A stretch of 64,000 nucleotides of DNA from Heterotrichella gracilis. Lineage: Eukaryota > Sar > Xanthophyceae > Tribonematales > Xanthonemataceae. Below, one piece after another: positions 59,523 to 64,000 of the stretch. Numbering within the stretch: position 1 is the stretch's first letter; each line of letters starts with the position of its first letter. The DNA lies in assembly GCA_032358255.1 (NCBI GenBank), contig JAULBX010000781.1, positions 1 through 64,000 on the forward strand, in the 5' to 3' direction. The notes under the pieces are model-generated. The model was not told where the DNA came from, did no database searches, and saw only the letters and a list, made by a program, of their open reading frames with translations. Position numbers and translations under genes: made by a program.

Positions 59523-60700
59523 TGCGATGCGATGCAGCTGATGGCTGGGAGGGCGTGTGGTCAGGGGGAATGTGAGCCCCAGAATAATCCATGCTGAAAT
59601 CTATGTACTTTATTGGCAATGATGCAGCTTGTGTTCAGGAATTTTGTATTGTTGTAGAAAGTGCCATGCAAAAGTTATGTTGGGCAATTTTGTGAATTGG
59701 TTTCGTTGCAGAGACGTTTAGGCGGGTGTGCTGTACCACCCAGCAGTTGGAGGTTATCCATCATAATGCAAGTTCTTGGTACAAAATAAATATTAAAGTT
59801 TGATTATTTGATGTGAGTTTATGTGTGTCTGTGATCAGTAGAGGTGTGGTCTGTGGAACCATCGCCACATGTGATGCTACACCAGGGGACATGCATTGAC
59901 ATAGCGCATGTGGCGCCCATACTGTATTCCATCCATCGCTACGTGGTTTCCTTTCTTGCCAGTCATTAGGTGGTTGTACATTATGTGAATACTGGTCCAC
60001 CTGCTGCAGTCCCACAATGCTTTCTTGCAGGGGGCTATCTGTAATGGGTTGACGGGGAAGGCACATGCATATAAAAAGTGTGGTCCACCACTTTAGTATC
60101 AGTGCTCACATAGACTTAGATAGCACTGGGGGTGTTGGTAGAAAGCACGTAAAGCCACTTCTTCTTTCAGCTGTTGAGACATAATTGGAGGCAACGTTGC
60201 GCCAGTGTCGACCTCCCCAGCTTGTCTACTCCACTCAACCAACACACAAGCCTCCAACGTCTTTGGAGGCGAAGCGTACTGTCCTGCAACACAATCAGAA
60301 TAGAGTTGCCGAGCTACAGGTGCAATGATTCGAGCAACCAGCTCTTGCGGTCGTGCAGCAGGTGTAAAACTGCTTGGACGAATTGCCACCACACAACAGG
60401 TCCGAACGGTTTTTGGGTGTATAGGTGGTACTCTGGGAGTTACAAGCTACCGTGTGGGCAGCATTACTTTACCTGCTTGCAAACCTGGTCAGGTTGTACT
60501 CGTTCGGAGTGCATACTATGTGTGGTGAGCTCGACAGTGCGCCTGTGCACATGCATGCATGCGCTCCTTTCTTGTGGACTGGTGTGCAGTATCGCCGGCC
60601 ACTTACACTTGAGAGTGACACGATATGGTACCCAATTATAAAGCCTTCTTTATAGTTTACTTGCGAGTGCCTGCTGTGGGTCCCAGAGCACCTTTCCTTT
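59523..60700. other. Intergenic region with an orphan open frame
   Basis: A 97-codon minus-strand frame at 60099-60392 has protein-like composition but no ATG start and no recognised domain. Nothing else is seen. Confidence 0.3.
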
Positions 60701-62476
60701 ATGAGGCTGTTCCTTCCACCTGGTGCACTACTGCAGCAACTGACGTCCTTGTGTTGTTTGCAGGTGCAACCCCTGGTGTTCCATTCAGCAGCTGTGCCAC
60801 TCTCCACCCCTGCCAAACTGCAGCGCTGCCAGATCTTCTCTCGAAGCAGCATTGCACGTGGGATCCGCCAGCCCTTTCGCACCTTGGCCAGCAGCACACC
60901 CGCACAACCCACCACAGCAGGTAAATAAAAACTTTGAACTGGGATGCAGTTGGCTCCGTTGCCTTGTGCAAGCTATCCAAGCGGACACCTGATTGCTAAG
61001 GTAGGCTTGAAACCCTAAACCTTGAACCCTAAACCCTAACTCGGTGCAATAGTACTGGAGCACCCCAATGGCTGGCTGGTTTGATGCGCTTTGCGCACAG
61101 CAAGGTCCATACCATTTGTGAACCACACAGGTGAGTGTGAATGGACCTTGCTGTGCGCAAAGCGCTGCAAACCAGCCCGCCGTGGATATTCTCCAGTACT
61201 ATTGCACAGTGTCAAACGTTAAGGGTGCAGGTCTAGGGTTTCAAGCCTGACTTGGTCATCGGCGTGTCCACACAATAGCTACACAAGGAGGTAAAGGAGC
61301 CAACGTGTACTTGTTCACATCCAGGAATTCTCACCTTGCCCAACCGTCCAGCTTAGCAAAGCATCGTTGGAGGGGTTTTGATCTAAGGATTTGCGGTAGA
61401 TGTTGTGAGGCCACGTTATCACACCTCCTCCTCAACCAATATGTTTATTGTTGAATACACTATGCAGTAACATTGCAATGCTGCAGTTTGAATCAATTTT
61501 ATTTTCATTATTATTAATTGGCCCCTGCAGAGGCCAGCAGATCCTCGCCGCCCACCTGGGAGGTACGCATGCTGTACGACGGCGACTGCCCCCTGTGCAT
61601 GCGGGAGGTGGACATGCTGCGCAGGAGGGACGAGGGCAAGGGGAACATTGACTTTGTAGACATCTCGGCGCCCGACTACGACCCAGCTGCCAACGCTGGA
61701 ATCTCGTTTGAGGAGGTGCGCAAGTGTGGCGGACATCATGCAATGCTCAAATGCATAGGCTCGGCACTAGGGCTCATGGTTGCCACCTTGTGACCTGGGC
61801 ACGCAGGCTGCGGCACTGTGCACTGGCGCTGCCATCTAGTTGCAGCACATGTGGCATTGCAGGATTTGTGCAAAGTGAATGGCATGCAGCCTTTGGGGCT
61901 GCAGAACTGATGCCATTGGTACAGCTCTTTCACTATCCCTTTGGCACACCCTCTCCACCTGTGAACAGCCATCAACCGCGGCGTAATGCTCTGGGTAAAA
62001 TTGAGATTGAGTTTGATTTTGCGGTGCTGCACAGGCTATGGCCAAAATCCACGCAATCCTGCCAGATGGCCGCGTCCTCACCAATGTGGAGGTGTTCCGG
62101 AAGCTGTACGAGGTGGTTGGCCTGGGGTGGGTGTACGCCATCACGCGCATCGAGCCCATTGGAGCCGTGGCGGAGGCGTAAGTGTGCTGCTTAGTTGTCC
62201 TGCTGGGATGCATGTAAATCTTGACCGATTGAATGGGATCAAGATGTTGGGGGTGGGGTGCATGCCACATGTTGCGAAGGAATAATAAATATTGTTTTCT
62301 TATATGTAGTTTCCGTTGTTTCATTTTTTAATTTGTTATATTCTATATATTTACTGTATTGTGTGCGCCGCAGTGTGTATGGCTTCTGGGCAAAGTACAG
62401 GCTGGCAGTCACTGGCAGGCCGGATATGGATGTCATCCTCACAAACAGGAACAAGAAGATGTGCGGCGACCAATGA
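60701..62476 (+). CDS. DCC-family (DUF393) thiol-disulfide oxidoreductase-like protein
   Basis: Four exons (60701-60920, 61531-61715, 62035-62177, 62374-62476) sum to 651 nt, 216 residues. The first 75 residues are Arg/Ser/Thr/Ala-rich, with no acid run, as in organelle transit peptides. The domain begins VRMLYDGDCPLCMREVDML, the DxxCxxC signature for which the DCC (YuxK) family is named, and continues NIDFVDISAPDY, HAILPDGRVLTNVEVFRKLY, VVGLGWVY and VYGFWAKYRLAVTGR. These match plant DUF393 proteins along the whole domain. The CPLC pair suggests a redox function, but no substrate is known for the family. The first intron (610 bp) carries a telomere-repeat-containing inverted repeat. Confidence 0.88.
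61003..61248. repeat. Foldback inverted repeat containing telomere-like units
   Basis: Arms of 108 bp (61003-61110 and 61141-61248) are reverse complements with a 30-bp spacer. The inner 67 bp are nearly perfect (core GCGCTTTGCGCACAGCAAGG). The outer 40 bp include AACCCTAAACC-like telomere units on the left and their degenerate inverted counterpart on the right. It lies inside the first intron of the DCC-family gene. Confidence 0.9.
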
Positions 62477-63477
62477 CGCATGGCAAGCGAGTGCTGCAGC
62501 AGGCATGGACTCAAGTTATGTGGCGGGGAGGGCGGGTGGGAGGGACACAGCGAGGGCAAAAGTCATGGTCGGCAAGTTTCACGCATGGTATAAACAATAT
62601 ATGGCGGGATACTTAAGTGGACCGAGGGAGGATTCACTGAATCCCGTGGGATTACGGGCTTTGATCCATTTTTATTCACTGAGCTCAGACACCTTGTTAC
62701 AGCAACAGTGCCAGCCTGGGCGGCATTTAGAGCAATTGTGATGAGCACTGATGCAGTGCACATGCATTGAATTGCGTGGTGCAATCAACTTTGAGTGCAC
62801 ATCACATTTAATGCTCTACTGGGGCTGGCAATTCCTTTCTCAATGCCCTGCAAGATGTCAGCCTCAGCTTCACGACAGCAATGCAGTTAAAAGGAAAGTT
62901 GCCCTAGCAATTACAGTGTAGTACCACTTGTTGACTTCCGATCTGGAGTGGTGGGTGGTGGTGTCACGCATATGCGTACTTCCTACTTGAAAACATTTTT
63001 GCCAGACTGAGTCAATTGGGTCATTCCTGGACAGGTTTGGATTCAACAGATTAAGATTGTAACATACAAGTAATTCACCCCTATCTACAATGCACATGTT
63101 TCTGATGGCATTGCACAGAGCACATTCAATGTCAGCACCTCTCATTGAGAAGTTCTCTCACCCACGTGCCGCAAATCATTGGCATTTATGTATTCTTGAT
63201 TCCAGACTCTGGCCAAACGTTGCAAATATTGCAACTACTGCAATAGTTAATACCAGCGGAAACGTATGCGCAATTGTGCACGGTGTAACCAATGGTTGTG
63301 GAAAATTAGCAGGCAATATAACATGCGTCGCCATATGACCTCCCTCCGGGCCGCCCTTCAACGCCCTTCAAGCTATCTATTTACAGCATACATGAATCAG
63401 ATGGAAAAGTTGACGATGGCGTATGCTTATGTCCCGCAGTGAATTACCCAGCAAGGCGCGCCCCAAGCCCTGGACCT
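62477..63477. other. Convergent intergenic region
   Basis: 1 kb between the 3' ends of the DCC-family gene and the MATE gene. No coding sequence or named element is seen. Confidence 0.4.
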
Positions 63478-64000
63478 TCAAGCGGCAACAGGCGCCCCTA
63501 CACCCACAGCGCCCTCCTTCCCCGCCTCTGGAGCGTGGAAGGGGCTCGCCGCACCCATGGCCATGAAGTGGTACACGTGCTGCACCAGGCGAGCCAGGAA
63601 GAACATCACCAGCGCCCACCACACGCCTCCAAAGCCCCCACCCAGCTGGCGGCTGCAAGCCAGTGTTGTGAGCGAGCAGGCTGTGGCCACCGCCGCTGCT
63701 CGGGGCATGTGCTCGTACCTGTCCCAGCCGATGGCGGTGCCCTCCAGCATGAGGGTGACTGAGCACAGGAACATGGCGAGCATGGCCTGCGCATAAGGTA
63801 ACAAAATGAGGAGCGTAAATAATTCATTTATTGTTATTTTTTTGCGAGCATGGCCTGCGCAGGAGGAAGGGTGCCCACTGGGCTTCACGGCATTTGCAGA
63901 CTGGCCGTTAACAATGGTGCAAAATATATGCAGCACTGTTGGAACCAGCATGCACTTGTTCAAGGCCTGCATCATAGCATGTTTTTTGATACCAGGTCTC
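63478..64000 (-). CDS. MATE efflux family transporter, C-terminal part (truncated by window edge)
   Basis: Only the last exon is clear, from an acceptor (GCGCAG) at about 63790 to the stop at 63478. It encodes AMLAMFLCSVTLMLEGTAIG, a conserved MATE helix (family FVLDGILIGA-like), then DRYEHMPRAAAVATACSL, GGGFGGVWWALVMFFLARLV (family G.WG.W.GL..F...R) and a short polar tail. MATE proteins are Na+ or H+ coupled exporters of organic molecules; the plant plastid branch (EDS5-like) shares this kind of end. Upstream exons lie beyond 63790 and probably outside the window; I cannot place another exon with confidence. An 18-bp duplicate of the acceptor and exon start sits 68 bp upstream. Confidence 0.72.
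   Translation of the reverse strand, partial: RPGIKKHAMMQALNKCMLVPTVLHIFCTIVNGQSANAVKPSGHPSSCAGHARKKITINELFTLLILLPYAQAMLAMFLCSVTLMLEGTAIGWDRYEHMPRAAAVATACSLTTLACSRQLGGGFGGVWWALVMFFLARLVQHVYHFMAMGAASPFHAPEAGKEGAVGVGAPVAA
63844..63861 (-). repeat. Duplicate of MATE splice acceptor and exon start
   Basis: The 18 bases here equal those at 63776-63793, which span the acceptor and first bases of the MATE last exon. On the minus strand both read TGCGCAGGCCATGCTCGC. Only the downstream copy continues as coding sequence. Confidence 0.75.

Noticed and set aside
60099-60392. 97-codon minus-strand frame
   Set aside because: Looks mildly protein-like but has no ATG, no domain and no partner exon.
1-64000. 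CRISPR arrays, bacterial operons, tRNA or rRNA genes
   Set aside because: None seen by eye: no spaced repeat arrays, no ribosome-binding-site patterns, no cloverleaf or rRNA core sequences that I could recognise.

Overview
The window reads as nuclear DNA of a green alga (Chlorophyta). Genes are spread about every 3 kb on both strands and are broken by many short introns (GT-AG, with several GC-AG). Products include plastid and mitochondrial functions of plant type: a pGlcT-like sugar carrier, a plastid-type ATP/ADP carrier, an ELIP-like protein and a PRT1-like ubiquitin ligase. A secreted protein with long Pro-Arg/Ser runs resembles volvocalean wall glycoproteins. Scattered TTTAGGG/CCCTAAA tracts are of the plant type, not the TTTTAGGG of Chlamydomonas. 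I cannot name the species. Coding exons were assembled by eye from reading frames, splice signals and family conservation. Gene ends are firm where a stop or a conserved terminus is visible. N-termini are less certain.

Layout. 0.7-6.3 kb (minus): pGlcT-like sugar porter, then a membrane-anchored Methyltransf_22 protein. 7.5-11.8 kb (plus): PYROXD2/CrtI-like FAD oxidoreductase. 13.3-17.8 kb (plus): two-module hydroxyproline-rich secreted protein. 19.1-20.1 kb (minus): UFC1, the E2 of UFMylation, divergent from QCR7/UQCRB of complex III (20.9-21.7 kb, plus). 22.5-28.0 kb (plus): ATP/ADP translocase. 28-30.6 kb: gene-poor, with a large foldback, a telomere-like tract and a kinase remnant. 31.0-32.7 kb (minus): protein with a PD-(D/E)xK-like part and a kinase-like part, divergent from a thioredoxin-like gene (33.3-35.7 kb). 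36.4-37.8 kb (minus): intronless F-box/LRR protein. 38.8-41.3 kb (plus): RNA m5U methyltransferase. 41.8-44.1 kb (minus): double-cystatin protein. 45.4-47.5 kb (plus): LHC/ELIP-like protein. 48.5-53.4 kb (minus): PRT1-like E3 ligase with a long extra C-terminus. 54.8-55.5 kb (minus): NDUFS6 of complex I. 56.0-59.5 kb (plus): four-helix membrane protein with DPF motifs. 60.7-62.5 kb (plus): DCC-family (DUF393) protein. 63.5 kb to the edge (minus): 3' end of a MATE transporter.

The genes do not form an operon-like system; they are ordinary eukaryotic neighbours. Points of most interest are: an NDUFS6 lacking three of its four zinc ligands; the REase-kinase gene beside a decayed relative; the internal duplication of the wall-protein gene with matching intron phases; several GC-AG introns with one fixed donor; duplicated splice-acceptor/exon-start fragments inside introns; and five foldback inverted repeats, four of them inside introns.
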